DNA from: Tardiphaga sp051811025
GTDB lineage: Bacteria; Pseudomonadota; Alphaproteobacteria; Rhizobiales; Xanthobacteraceae
NCBI RefSeq assembly: GCF_051811025.1
Contig: NZ_JBPWQE010000001.1
Span: 2,418,001 to 2,482,000, forward strand
Length of the DNA: 64,000 bases
Direction: 5' to 3'
Shown: piece by piece, positions 16,976-24,849 of the stretch
How the letters are laid out: every line of letters starts with the position of its first letter
Position numbering within the stretch: the first letter of the stretch is position 1
Notes under the pieces: model-generated
The model's input: the letters and a program-made list of their open reading frames with translations, nothing else
What the model was told of the DNA's origin: nothing
Database searches by the model: none
Translations under genes and position numbers: made by a program

Positions 16976-17959
16976 ATGAAACAACTGATCTGTCCCAATT
17001 GCCAGACGCGCGTCTTCTTCGAGCAAAGCGATTGCGTGCAATGCGGCGAGGCGCTGATCTTCGATACTTCGCAGTCCAATGTCGTCAGCGCCGCGTCAGC
17101 CATGTCCTGTGCCAATCGCAATCTGATTGCGTGCAACTGGGCCACAGATGAGAGCGATCCGTTCTGTCCGTCCTGTCGCCTGACGCGCACGATTCCCAAT
17201 CTGGTGTCCGATCGCAATGTCGCGCTCTGGAAGCGGGTCGAGCAGGCCAAGCGACGTCTGACCTATGATCTGATGCGGCTCAGACTGCCTCTTGCCGTTT
17301 CGAGTGGCGCGCATATCGCGTTCGACATTCTCTCGGACGAGACCGCCGGACATCCGATCATGACCGGACATTTGTCGGGGCTGATCACCATGAATCTCTC
17401 CGAAGCGGACGATGCCGAGCGCGAGGCGCGGCGCGCGGCGTTTCGCGAGCCGTATCGTACATTGCTCGGCCATTTCCGCCACGAGGTCGGGCATTTCTAC
17501 TGGGAGGCGCTGGTCGATCAATCGCAGCTCATCAGCCCATTCCGCCTGATCTTCGGCGATGAAACCCGCGACTATGGCGAAGCACTCGCGGCCTATCACA
17601 ATCGCGCTGATTGTTCGTGGAACAGCGACGCCTTCATCAGCGAATATGCGACCTCGCATCCGTGGGAAGACTGGGCCGAGACCTTCGCGCATTTCCTGCA
17701 TATCGTCTCGACGCTGGACACCGCGTCGTCGCTGCCGCTGTCACTGGACGAACGCTCGCGTCATACGCTGGACGATCCCTATCTCGAGCGTGATTTCGAA
17801 GCGCTGCTGTCGCTATGGGATGCTGTGTCCTACAGCATGAACGAACTCAATCGCTCCATGGGCATGAGCGATGCTTATCCGTTTCACCTGACACAGGCGG
17901 TGAGGGGAAAACTGCATTTCGTGCATCTGGCGATTCTGAAAACGCGCGGCGAAGGGTGA
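16976..17959 (+). CDS. Zinc-ribbon putative zinc metallopeptidase
   Basis: A 327-residue soluble protein. The N-terminus is a zinc-ribbon-like region with Cys6-x2-Cys9, Cys20-x2-Cys23 and a third CPSC pair at 64-67. The central part holds HEVGH (His169, Glu170, His173) in FRHEVGHFYWEAL, the HExxH zinc-protease signature, followed by the acidic AEYATSHPWEDWAETFAHFLH segment with a likely third ligand. This architecture is the putative zinc-binding metallopeptidase family common in Rhizobiales; no substrate is known. It is monocistronic and divergent from the metallo-beta-lactamase gene. Confidence 0.9.
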   Translation: MKQLICPNCQTRVFFEQSDCVQCGEALIFDTSQSNVVSAASAMSCANRNLIACNWATDESDPFCPSCRLTRTIPNLVSDRNVALWKRVEQAKRRLTYDLMRLRLPLAVSSGAHIAFDILSDETAGHPIMTGHLSGLITMNLSEADDAEREARRAAFREPYRTLLGHFRHEVGHFYWEALVDQSQLISPFRLIFGDETRDYGEALAAYHNRADCSWNSDAFISEYATSHPWEDWAETFAHFLHIVSTLDTASSLPLSLDERSRHTLDDPYLERDFEALLSLWDAVSYSMNELNRSMGMSDAYPFHLTQAVRGKLHFVHLAILKTRGEG

Positions 17960-17969
17960 GGGTGGCTCT

Positions 17970-18023
17970 GTCATTCCGGGTTCGCGCCGGTCTGCTTCGC
18001 AGATCAGCGCGCCCCGGAATGAC
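17970..18023. repeat. Inverted repeat GTCATTCCGGG..CCCGGAATGAC
   Basis: GTCATTCCGGG (17970-17980) and CCCGGAATGAC (18013-18023) are perfect 11-bp inverted arms 32 bp apart, lying between the convergent metallopeptidase and TctC genes. It resembles dispersed intergenic repeats of Rhizobiales and may also act as a terminator; there is no T-run. Confidence 0.6.
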
Positions 18024-18034
18024 GAGCTACGTTC

Positions 18035-19018
18035 TTACTGCTCCATCTTGATCCCGGCGTCGGTGATCACCTTTTTCCAGCGCGCGATCTCGTCGGTGAC
18101 GAAGGCGCGGAATTCATCCGGGGTGGTGCCCATGGGGACGATGCCCTGATCGTCGAGCTTCTTCTTCAGGTCGGGATCGGTGAGGGCTTTCTTTGCTTCG
18201 AGCGAGACGCGGTCCACGATCTCCTTCGGTGTACCCGCCGGCGCGATGATGCCGGACCAGGTGCCGGAGACGAAATCCGGCACGCCGGCTTCCGTCATGG
18301 TCGGCACATCGCCGGCCGCCGGGACGCGCTCCTTGGCGGCGACGGCGAGCGCCTTGGCATTGCCGGACTTCACCTGCGACATCAGCGGTCCGATGACGTC
18401 GAACATCACATTGATCTGGCCGCCGACCGTATCCTGCAGCGCGCCGGACGTGCCCTTGTAAGGAATGTGCTGCAGATTGATGCCTTCGCGGCTCTTCAGC
18501 ATTTCCATGGTCAGATGTGCCGCCGAGCCGATGCCTGACGAGGCGAAGTTCAGCGAGCCGGGCTTAGCCTTGGCGAGCGCGATGAACTCCTTCATGTCCT
18601 TGACGGGCAGGGATGGTGTCGCAATCAAAATCAGTGGCGCGACCGAGGTCAGCGACACATAGGTGAAGTCCTTCATCGCATCATAGGGCAGCTTCGGATT
18701 GAGCGTCGGATTCACCGAATGCGCGGCGATCACGGTGCCGAAGGTGTAGCCGTCGGGGGCTGCCTTGGCGACGGCGTCGGTGCCGATGGCGGCATTCGCG
18801 CCCGGCTTGTTCTCGATGACGATCGGCTGGCCCAGCGCCGCCGACATCTTTTCGGAAACGAGGCGCGCCATCAGGTCGGTATAGCCGCCCGGCGTATAGG
18901 GCACGACCATGCGGATCGGCCGGTTCGGCCAGCTCTGCGCAAAGGCAGTCCCGGCGCTGCCGGCGCAGGCGGCCATCACGGCGATCACGCTCGCGGCGCG
19001 GACGAAGCTCTTCATCAT
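18035..19018 (-). CDS. Bug/TctC-family solute-binding receptor
   Basis: A 327-residue periplasmic receptor with a signal peptide ending in GTAFAQSWPNRP. Hallmarks: IRMVVPYTPGGYTDLMARLVSEKM, IENKPGANAAIGTDAVAKAAPDGYTFG, LNFASSGIGSAAHLTMEML and QHIPYKGTSGALQDTVGGQINVMFD. It probably captures a carboxylate; no TctAB genes are nearby. The upstream region (19019-19740) contains a possible short histidine-rich reading frame whose stop overlaps this start codon and a long stretch of hairpins, so its leader may be regulated. Confidence 0.93.
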   Translation of the reverse strand: MMKSFVRAASVIAVMAACAGSAGTAFAQSWPNRPIRMVVPYTPGGYTDLMARLVSEKMSAALGQPIVIENKPGANAAIGTDAVAKAAPDGYTFGTVIAAHSVNPTLNPKLPYDAMKDFTYVSLTSVAPLILIATPSLPVKDMKEFIALAKAKPGSLNFASSGIGSAAHLTMEMLKSREGINLQHIPYKGTSGALQDTVGGQINVMFDVIGPLMSQVKSGNAKALAVAAKERVPAAGDVPTMTEAGVPDFVSGTWSGIIAPAGTPKEIVDRVSLEAKKALTDPDLKKKLDDQGIVPMGTTPDEFRAFVTDEIARWKKVITDAGIKMEQ

Positions 19019-19852
19019 TTCATTTCCTCGACTGCCGGCGCGCTCCGAGGCGGCGGGAGCGCCAAAGCGCCTGCCTCGGATCGCAGACCGTTCTTCTTGT
19101 TGTCTGCCCGTTCTGCGCCGCGACGGATGTCGCGGGATGCAGAGTCCCGTAGGCAGGCTATCGCATCACACCGTAACCGGGGAAGTAGACGAAAGGCCGC
19201 TAACGTCCGCTGCCGCAGCGTGGAATTTGCCGACGTGAGACGCGGATGCATGTGACCAGGATGCTTGTGGCCAAAGAGCATGTGACCTCCCGTGATGACG
19301 TTGTTGATCGCTGTGAATGCAGGTGAGGGGACGGCCACGCGCCGTCCTTGCCCGCGCCGGTGGCGCGTGAGTGGCAGTCCCGGTGGCCTCCCTCAAGAAT
19401 GAGGGAGATGAAGCGCCGAAAGGCGCGACTTCAGTTAATGCCGCAGCATAGTGTCCGGATCGCCGGACAGCAGAGGCTGCGGAAACGCCTTTCGACGCTC
19501 CACCGTGACGATTTCTGTCCTCGGGGCCGTGCTTCCGGGTACTGGGCACAGGCATCGCGCCCGTCATCCGGCAGGCTTTCGCCCGCCTTCGCCCGCACCC
19601 GTCCAGCCGCAAGCGGCAGAGCCCCGTAATGGGCCCGGACGGCTACCCAAGGCCTCCCGAGTGCGTGAGGGAACGTCTCCCTCCCGCCCGCAGGCGCCAC
19701 ATCCCGCCCCGCGCTAACAAGCGTCCCTGGCAACGCCCCTCAAAGTAGGACGGGATGCAGGGGAATATAATCTGCATTGAAGCGACGTCAAGGATTATTT
19801 TCAAGATCGCCGCGGGCGCGCACGCCGACGATGGAGGGGCAGCATGTCAGGC
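19019..19852. other. 834-bp gene-poor region with dense hairpins, possible structured RNA
   Basis: No convincing protein gene is seen. Hairpins are numerous at 19388-19690. CTCCCTCA/TGAGGGAG with an AGAA loop lies at 19388-19407, GCGCC/GGCGC with a GAAA loop at 19413-19426, and a nested stem of CCGCAGC/GCTGCGG outside GTCCGG/CCGGAC at 19441-19482. On the minus strand, GGCGGGC-GAAA-GCCTGCC (about 19571-19588) forms another GNRA-capped stem, and GAGGGA/TCCCTC pairs near 19667-19683. A minus-strand ATG at 19281 follows a strong GGGAGG and would give an 88-residue frame ending 19015; its composition is not protein-like. Confidence 0.45.
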
Positions 19853-20602
19853 TCAGGAACGCCCGGACATGCCGACGGGCGCGGGCTGTTCGGAATATTC
19901 AGCCCAGGCCTGACGGAGTATCTGCACCGAGGAGGAGAGAAATATGAAGGCCATCACGGCGGCAACCGCCAGATCCGGCCACGCGCTCGACGAGCCCCAG
20001 ACTCCCAGGGCTGCGAACATGACAATGACGTTGCCGATGGCATCGTTGCGGGAACACAGCCAGACAGAGCGCACATTGGCGTCGCCGTCCTTGTAACGCA
20101 TCAGGAGCAGCACCGAGGCGAGGTTGGCTGCCAGCGCCAGGAAGCCGATCGCGCCCATGACCTCGGCACTTGGAACGCCCAGGATCAGCGTGTGATAGAC
20201 GGTCGAACCGAACACCCACAGCGCCATGACGCTGAGCGAAAGGCCCTTGAACAAAGCCGCCGTTGCTCGCGTCCTGATGCTGCTGCCGATGACCGCGAGG
20301 CTCAGTCCGTAAGTGACTGTATCGCCGAGGAAGTCGAGCGCATCCGCTTTCAGCGCCTGCGATCCCGCGATCTGTCCCGCGATCATCTCGACAAGAAACA
20401 TGAGGCCGTTGATCGCAATGACCGCCCACAGCACGCGCTTGTAACGAGGATCGACGCCGTCGAAGACCGGAACGCCGCCAGAGCAACCGCATGCCTCGGT
20501 CCCGCAAGCCGCCGGGGAGATAGGCTTCGCGTTCGCCTTCGAAAAATCGATGGGCGGCGGCTCGCAGCAGGTGTCGGTGGTGCAACAGGTCTTGTCGGAC
20601 AT
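19853..20602 (-). CDS. Cation diffusion facilitator-like metal transporter with Cys-rich N-terminus
   Basis: A 249-residue membrane protein from the ATG at 20602, preferred because AAGGAAG stands just upstream; a TTG at 20626 would add eight residues. The first 40 residues contain seven cysteines (CC at 6-7, CC at 12-13, then 33, 38 and 40), probably a metal-binding tail. Five or six hydrophobic helices follow. The segment GSQALKADALDFLGDTVTYGLSL matches the CDF helix with its metal-binding D-xxx-D pattern, and a second Asp motif is in LCSRNDAIGNVIVM. It probably exports Zn, Cd or a similar divalent ion. It is divergent from a ZntR-type MerR regulator with a 19-bp-spacer promoter between them, so expression should be metal-induced. 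Confidence 0.88.
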   Translation of the reverse strand: MSDKTCCTTDTCCEPPPIDFSKANAKPISPAACGTEACGCSGGVPVFDGVDPRYKRVLWAVIAINGLMFLVEMIAGQIAGSQALKADALDFLGDTVTYGLSLAVIGSSIRTRATAALFKGLSLSVMALWVFGSTVYHTLILGVPSAEVMGAIGFLALAANLASVLLLMRYKDGDANVRSVWLCSRNDAIGNVIVMFAALGVWGSSSAWPDLAVAAVMAFIFLSSSVQILRQAWAEYSEQPAPVGMSGRS

Positions 20603-20625
20603 CGGCTTCCTTTCAATGTGAGACA

Positions 20626-20656
20626 AGCGTACAACCTCTAGCGACTAGAGGTTCAA
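20626..20656 (-). promoter_or_regulatory. MerR-type promoter with 19-bp spacer and dyad operator
   Basis: On the minus strand, TTGAAC (20656-20651) and TACGCT (20631-20626) are separated by 19 bp, the overlong spacing typical of MerR-controlled promoters. The spacer contains the dyad ACCTCTAG-CGA-CTAGAGGT (20634-20652). It faces the CDF transporter. The MerR gene starts only 8 bp past it on the other strand, so the same site probably also limits regulator synthesis. Confidence 0.82.
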
Positions 20657-20663
20657 GGGAAAA

Positions 20664-21056
20664 ATGGATTACGCAATCGGAGAAGCGTCGCGTCTGACGG
20701 GCATCAAGGTGCCGACGATCCGTTACTACGAGGGGATTGGTCTGCTGGCCGCGCCCACAAGGACGGAGGGAAAGCAGCGCCGTTATCGCCCCGAGGATGT
20801 CGCCCGTCTGAACTTCATCCGGCACGCACGCGAACTCGGCTTCGAGATCGCCGACATCGCCGAATTGCTGACCCTGAGCGAGGGACCCGATCAGTCTTGC
20901 GCAGAGGTCGATCGGATCACGCGTCGGCACCTGTCGGACGTCGAGCGCCGGATTGCGCAACTCACCGCGTTACGCGGAGAATTGAGGCGCATGGTGGAAG
21001 AGTGCAGTCATGGCAGGGTCGGTGACTGCCGGGTGATCGAGACGCTGTCTGGATGA
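20664..21056 (+). CDS. MerR-family metal-responsive regulator (ZntR/CadR/PbrR type)
   Basis: A 130-residue regulator. The N-terminal winged HTH is canonical (YAIGEASRLTGIKVPTIRYYEGIGLL, RRYRPEDVARLNFIRHARELGFEI), followed by a dimerisation coiled coil and a C-terminal metal loop. Cysteines occur at 79, 114 and 122; Cys at 79 is the residue that separates divalent-ion sensors (Zn, Cd, Pb) from CueR-type monovalent sensors, which have Ser there. It should activate the divergent CDF-like transporter by untwisting the 19-bp-spacer promoter at 20626-20656. The actual metal cannot be fixed without tests. Confidence 0.93.
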   Translation: MDYAIGEASRLTGIKVPTIRYYEGIGLLAAPTRTEGKQRRYRPEDVARLNFIRHARELGFEIADIAELLTLSEGPDQSCAEVDRITRRHLSDVERRIAQLTALRGELRRMVEECSHGRVGDCRVIETLSG

Positions 21057-21653
21057 CACAAAGCACGGCGGTTGCTCGCCGCGCATGGGGTACTCGTCCT
21101 CGTAAAAATGTGATGACCGATATCGGGCGGCTCGTCGCGACGTGATCGGTTGCGAGCTTTTTTGTTCGCGGCATCAGACCGGATGGTCACAGTTGATCGG
21201 TAAAACGGCTCGCGACGTCGACGCGTCGGCGCGCTCCGACCTTGGTGCGTGCGCATCCTCAAGCCAATGAGCCCGCGATGCCGATCCAATTCCGCAAGGC
21301 CTCAATCAGATCTCGCAAGCGAACATTGGGACTGGCCGCCTTCGGCCTGATCCTGGACGCGATCGTCAGTCATCCCCGCGTCGACGTGCCGGCGATGGTG
21401 AATGTCGCGATGATGTCGCGCTTTGCCATAGCGCCTGTCATGGCATCGCTCGGCGGTCTCTCATGGACGAGCAGCACAGGTTCGAGCAACACCGTCGCGC
21501 CGACGCCGGTGACGAGCGCGGATCATGTGGCGTGGATATGCCCGCGGGCGCGTGGCAGCGCAAGTTGATCGACAACCAGCTCTCTTAAACAACAACGGCC
21601 CGGATGAAGCAGGCGCTTCATCCGGGCCGTGTTGGATCAGACCACTCGTCGGC
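21057..21653. other. 597-bp region without a convincing gene
   Basis: Between the MerR gene and the aminotransferase I see no frame with clear protein character. A plus-strand frame from 21278 to 21568 could encode 96 residues beginning MPIQFRKASIRSRKRTLGL, but it has no homology that I recognise and a poor ribosome-binding site. The terminator at 21595-21630 closes the region. Confidence 0.4.
21595..21630 (-). terminator. Long hairpin terminator of the aminotransferase gene
   Basis: ACGGCCCGGATGAAGC (21595-21610) and its exact complement (21615-21630) form a 16-bp stem around AGGC. On the minus strand it is followed by TTGTTGTTT, suiting rho-independent termination 24 bp after the aminotransferase stop. 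Confidence 0.85.
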
Positions 21654-22985
21654 TCAGGCGACGCGCTTGATAGCGTCGCTGAGGATCGAGACGATCTCGT
21701 CGATATGGTTCTTCTCGACGGTCAGCGGCGGCGACATCGCGAAGGCATCGCCGCTCTGGCGCAGATAGAGACCGGTGTTGAAGCAATCCACCATCACCTC
21801 GTAGCCGCGGGCACCGGGTGCGTCCTTGCGCGGGGCGAGTTCGACGGCGCCCATCAGGCCGCAATTGCGGATGTCGATCACGTTTGGCAGATCACGCAGC
21901 GCGTGCAGGCTGTCGCGCCAGTATTCGGCCATCGACGCGCCGCGGGTCAGCAGACCTTCGTTCTTGTAGATGTCGAGCGTGGCGATGCCGGCGGCGCAGG
22001 CGACCGGATGTGCCGAATAGGTGTAGCCGTGGAACAGCTCGATCTGGCCTTCCGGGCCGTTCATCAGCCCATCATAGATCTTGCGGCTGGCGAATACGGC
22101 GCCGCAGGGCACGGTGCCGTTGGTGATGCCCTTGGCAGTGGTCATGATATCCGGCGTCACGCCGAAGAACTGCGATGCGAATGGCGCGCCGAGGCGGCCG
22201 AAGCCGGTGATGACTTCGTCGAAGATCAACAGGATGCCGTGCTTGGTGCACAGCTCGCGCAGGCGCTGCAGATAGCCCTTCGGCGGCGGCAGCACGCCTG
22301 TGGAGCCGGGGACCGGCTCGATGATAACGGCAGCGATGGTGTCGGCGCCATGCAACGCGACGAGACGCTCGACGTCGTCAGCAAATTCAGCGCCGTGATC
22401 CGGCAGGTCCTTCGAGAAGGCGTTGCGGGCGAGATCGTGGGTGTGGCGGATGTGGTCGACGCCCGGCAGCTGGGCGGACGAGAAGGCGCGACGGTTATTG
22501 ACCATGCCGCCGACCGACGTGCCGCCGAAGCCGACGCCGTGATAGCCGCGCTCCCGGCCGATCAGGCGCGTGCGGGCGGCCTGGCCGTTGGCGCGATGAT
22601 AGGCGAGCGCAATCTTCAGCGCGGTGTCGCCGGATTCAGAGCCCGAGTTCGTGAAGAAGATGCGGTCGAGGCCTTCCGGGGCGATCTCGGCGAGGCGGTT
22701 GGCAAATTCGAAGGCCAGCGGGTGGCCCATCTGGAAGGCCGGGGCGAAATCGAGGGTGGAGAGCTGCTTCTCCACGGCGCTGGCGATCTCGCGGCGGCCG
22801 TGGCCGGCATTGGTGCACCACAGGCCGGCGGAGCCGTCGATCACCTTGCGGCCGTCTTCGGTGGTGTAATACATGCCCTGGGCCGACGCGAACATGCGCG
22901 GTGCCGCCTTGAACTGACGGTTGGCCGTAAACGGCATCCAGAACGTGTCGAGCTGCAGGCTGTTCGGAATCTGATGGACGGTCAC
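21654..22985 (-). CDS. Class III aminotransferase, omega-amino acid (beta-alanine):pyruvate type
   Basis: A 443-residue PLP enzyme of the usual length. LDTFWMPFTANRQFKAAPRMF near the N-terminus is typical of beta-alanine:pyruvate transaminases. GSESGDTALKIALAYHR holds the phosphate-binding turn, LLIFDEVITGFGRLG the cofactor-contacting Asp, and TTAKGITNGTVPCGAVF the Schiff-base lysine. These enzymes transfer the amino group of beta-alanine, gamma-aminobutyrate or other terminal amines to pyruvate. The divergent cupin-XRE regulator, a group often tied to amine catabolism, supports such a role. The exact amine substrate is not fixed. Confidence 0.94.
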   Translation of the reverse strand: MTVHQIPNSLQLDTFWMPFTANRQFKAAPRMFASAQGMYYTTEDGRKVIDGSAGLWCTNAGHGRREIASAVEKQLSTLDFAPAFQMGHPLAFEFANRLAEIAPEGLDRIFFTNSGSESGDTALKIALAYHRANGQAARTRLIGRERGYHGVGFGGTSVGGMVNNRRAFSSAQLPGVDHIRHTHDLARNAFSKDLPDHGAEFADDVERLVALHGADTIAAVIIEPVPGSTGVLPPPKGYLQRLRELCTKHGILLIFDEVITGFGRLGAPFASQFFGVTPDIMTTAKGITNGTVPCGAVFASRKIYDGLMNGPEGQIELFHGYTYSAHPVACAAGIATLDIYKNEGLLTRGASMAEYWRDSLHALRDLPNVIDIRNCGLMGAVELAPRKDAPGARGYEVMVDCFNTGLYLRQSGDAFAMSPPLTVEKNHIDEIVSILSDAIKRVA

Positions 22986-23144
22986 GTCGCGCTCCCAGGG
23001 ATGATGTTCGGGCTGATTTTCGCATCTGGATCATGTTCGTAACATTGCAACAAGTCCTTTTCTTGAGCTGATTAAGCTGTTGATTTTGCTGAGCGGACCG
23101 AGCCATATTTGTTCGATCCAGAACACTCACAACAGGATTTGAGC

Positions 23145-23693
23145 GTGAGCATCGATCTCGGCGAACGGCTGCGCTTCGTGCGCGGGCGCCACAAGCTGTC
23201 GCAGCGCGAGTTGGCCAAGCGGGCGGGCGTCACCAATTCGACGATCTCGCTGATCGAATCCAACCAGATGAACCCGTCGGTCGGCGCGCTCAAGCGCATC
23301 CTCGACGGCATTCCCATGGGGCTCGCCGAATTCTTCGCCATCGAGCCGGACCGGCCGCGCAAGGCGTTCTACCGCTCGGATGAGCTGACCGAGATCGGCA
23401 AGAAACCAATCTCCTATCGCCAGGTCGGCGATAACCTGTTCGGCCGCGCCTTGCAGATTCTGAAGGAGTGTTACGAGCCGGGTAGCGACACCGGGCGCGT
23501 GCCGCTGGTGCATGACGGCGAGGAGGGCGGCATCGTGATCTCAGGCCGGCTGGAAGTCATCGTCGATGACGAGCGCCGCATCCTCGATCCCGGCGATGCC
23601 TATTATTTCGAAAGCCGTCGCCCGCATCGCTTCCGCTGCGTCGGCAACAAAGCCTGCGAGGTCATCAGCGCCTGTACGCCGCCGACGTTCTGA
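23145..23693 (+). CDS. XRE-family regulator with C-terminal cupin domain (PuuR-like)
   Basis: A 182-residue regulator from the GTG at 23145, preceded by AGGAT at suitable distance; a TTG at 23109 would add twelve residues. The N-terminal HTH (LGERLRFVRGRHKLSQRELAKRAGVTNSTISLIESNQMNPSVGALKRIL) is followed by a cupin-2 barrel at about residues 95-180 (GEEGGIVISGRLEVIVDDERRILDPGDAYYFESRRPHRFRCVG). This architecture matches PuuR and related repressors of polyamine or amine catabolism. It is divergent from the omega-amino acid aminotransferase and probably controls it. The end of this gene has a partial copy at 26677. Confidence 0.93.
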   Translation: MSIDLGERLRFVRGRHKLSQRELAKRAGVTNSTISLIESNQMNPSVGALKRILDGIPMGLAEFFAIEPDRPRKAFYRSDELTEIGKKPISYRQVGDNLFGRALQILKECYEPGSDTGRVPLVHDGEEGGIVISGRLEVIVDDERRILDPGDAYYFESRRPHRFRCVGNKACEVISACTPPTF

Positions 23694-23707
23694 GGATCCA
23701 AGCCACG

Positions 23708-24334
23708 CTAACGGGACGTATCGATTCCTCTCATCAGCAGGTCGATACTGGCATCGGTGAAGACTGCGACGTCAATCTGCCTTCGCGTTCCAAACAACAG
23801 TGACCACACGGTCAACAGCAACGCCGGGCTCATCACGATTTCGGTGAATGTGCTTGCCTGCGACGGGCGGAATTCGCCGGCCGCGACTCCCGCGTTGATC
23901 ACCATTCGGAACTGGTCGATGACCGGCCGCATGAACTCGTCATAATGCCGATCGACGAGGTCGGGGAAGCGGGAGCCGTCGGCGATCAGGAAGCGGAGTG
24001 TTTCGCGGAAAGGTCTGTCTTCGGCAATCTTGCGATACACGAAGACCATGAGTGCGCGCAGGCGCGCGTTGTATGATCCTTCCAGCGTCGCGGCATAGCT
24101 TTCCAGTTCGGGAAAGAACGCCTGCGACTTGTATCGGATCATCTCGTCGAACACGCGCTCCTTGGTTTCGAAATAGAAATAGATCGTGCCCTTGGTGACG
24201 GACGCGCGTGCGGCGACATCCTCCAGCCGGGTCGCGGCATAGCCGTTTTTGGCGAATTCCTCGAAGGCCGCGTCGAGGATCTCGATCGGTCGTTCCGCTT
24301 TTCGACGGGCGCGCTTCTTCAGCTCAGCATTCAT
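23708..24334 (-). CDS. TetR-family regulator
   Basis: A 208-residue TetR protein with the HTH at about residues 15-60 (ILDAAFEEFAKNGYAATRLEDVAARASVTKGTIYFYFETKERVFDEM) and a C-terminal domain resembling the TetR_C family of RND-pump repressors (FRETLRFLIADGSRFPDLVDRHYDEFMRPV). Upstream lie two dyads at 24369-24411 that may be its operators, within the leader of the divergent plus-strand operon that includes a patatin lipoprotein. No pump gene is adjacent, so the target may be that operon or a distant one. Confidence 0.92.
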   Translation of the reverse strand: MNAELKKRARRKAERPIEILDAAFEEFAKNGYAATRLEDVAARASVTKGTIYFYFETKERVFDEMIRYKSQAFFPELESYAATLEGSYNARLRALMVFVYRKIAEDRPFRETLRFLIADGSRFPDLVDRHYDEFMRPVIDQFRMVINAGVAAGEFRPSQASTFTEIVMSPALLLTVWSLLFGTRRQIDVAVFTDASIDLLMRGIDTSR

Positions 24335-24368
24335 GGGGGCAGGATAATCGATCCCTTGCAGAGGTGCT

Positions 24369-24411
24369 ATTGACTTTTGAGTCAGTCAATAATAGTGAGT
24401 GATCGCTCACT
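24369..24411. promoter_or_regulatory. Two adjacent dyads, candidate TetR operators
   Basis: ATTGACT and AGTCAAT (24369-24375, 24384-24390) are perfect inverted 7-mers. Four bases on, AGTGAG-TGATCG-CTCACT (24394-24411) is an 18-bp palindrome with a single mismatched pair. Both lie 35-77 bp upstream of the TetR start and in front of the divergent operon, the usual position for autoregulatory operators. Confidence 0.55.
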
Positions 24412-24427
24412 TAATACGCGCGGTCAA

Positions 24428-24574
24428 ATGCATAGTGCTTTCAAAACGATGTCTCCGTTGCCAGCCGATGCGGCCGGCACCGCGGATCGGCGACTCAAGC
24501 TGATCGAAACCGTGGCCACAACGAAAGCGACACTGATTGCCCGTCAGGCGCCGGACGGGGCGGGGGCTGCATGA
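24428..24574 (+). CDS. Possible 48-residue protein at the head of the patatin operon
   Basis: The frame from ATG 24428 (also ATG 24449) ends at 24574, where its stop overlaps the next gene's start as ATGA. That overlap, repeated between the following genes, is the only support. The sequence, with a helix-forming RRLKLIETVATTKATLIARQ segment, matches no family that I know. It could equally be untranslated leader. Confidence 0.35.
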   Translation: MHSAFKTMSPLPADAAGTADRRLKLIETVATTKATLIARQAPDGAGAA

Positions 24575-24849
24575 CGAATGCGGATGACAGCAAACCGCCA
24601 CCGCAACTGTTCCGTGGTGCCCGTGTCCGGATGAGCCTTCTCGGTCGTGAGCGGCATCCCAAATACGGCGATCGCCAGGGAGTCATCGTGGGGCACGGCT
24701 CGCCGAGCAGTTGGCGGGTCAAGTTCGACGAGCGCAAGACCATCCAGGCGATCCACCGTGACTATCTCGAACTCGTTGCTCAGCCCGCGGCGGCATCCCA
24801 TCAGGTTGTCCAGCGACGCGGTTCCATGGGTGGGGCGTCGAACCCGTGA
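24571..24849 (+). CDS. Small conserved protein, KOW/SH3-like fold; paralogue of the gene at 6795
   Basis: A 92-residue protein whose central 57 residues align with the 6795 protein without gaps, at roughly 60% identity: G-x-RVRM, then GxERHPxYGxR, IVGxGxPSSxRVKFDxR and QAIHRDYLExV. The ends differ. It is soluble and its function is unknown. Its start overlaps an upstream frame by 4 bp and its stop overlaps the GTG of the patatin gene (GTGA at 24846), so it is tightly coupled to the lipoprotein. Two occurrences inside tightly packed membrane-related operons suggest a family of accessory proteins. Confidence 0.75.
   Translation: MTNADDSKPPPQLFRGARVRMSLLGRERHPKYGDRQGVIVGHGSPSSWRVKFDERKTIQAIHRDYLELVAQPAAASHQVVQRRGSMGGASNP

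Noticed and set aside
19019..19740. Cobalamin riboswitch, RNase P RNA or tmRNA in the hairpin-rich region
   Set aside because: I looked for their core conserved strings (riboswitch CCCGCAACTG-type box, RNase P GAGGAAAGTCC, tmRNA tag codons) and found none.
21525..23042. 505-residue frame opposite the aminotransferase
   Set aside because: Composition follows the reverse complement of the aminotransferase, which shows all PLP motifs.
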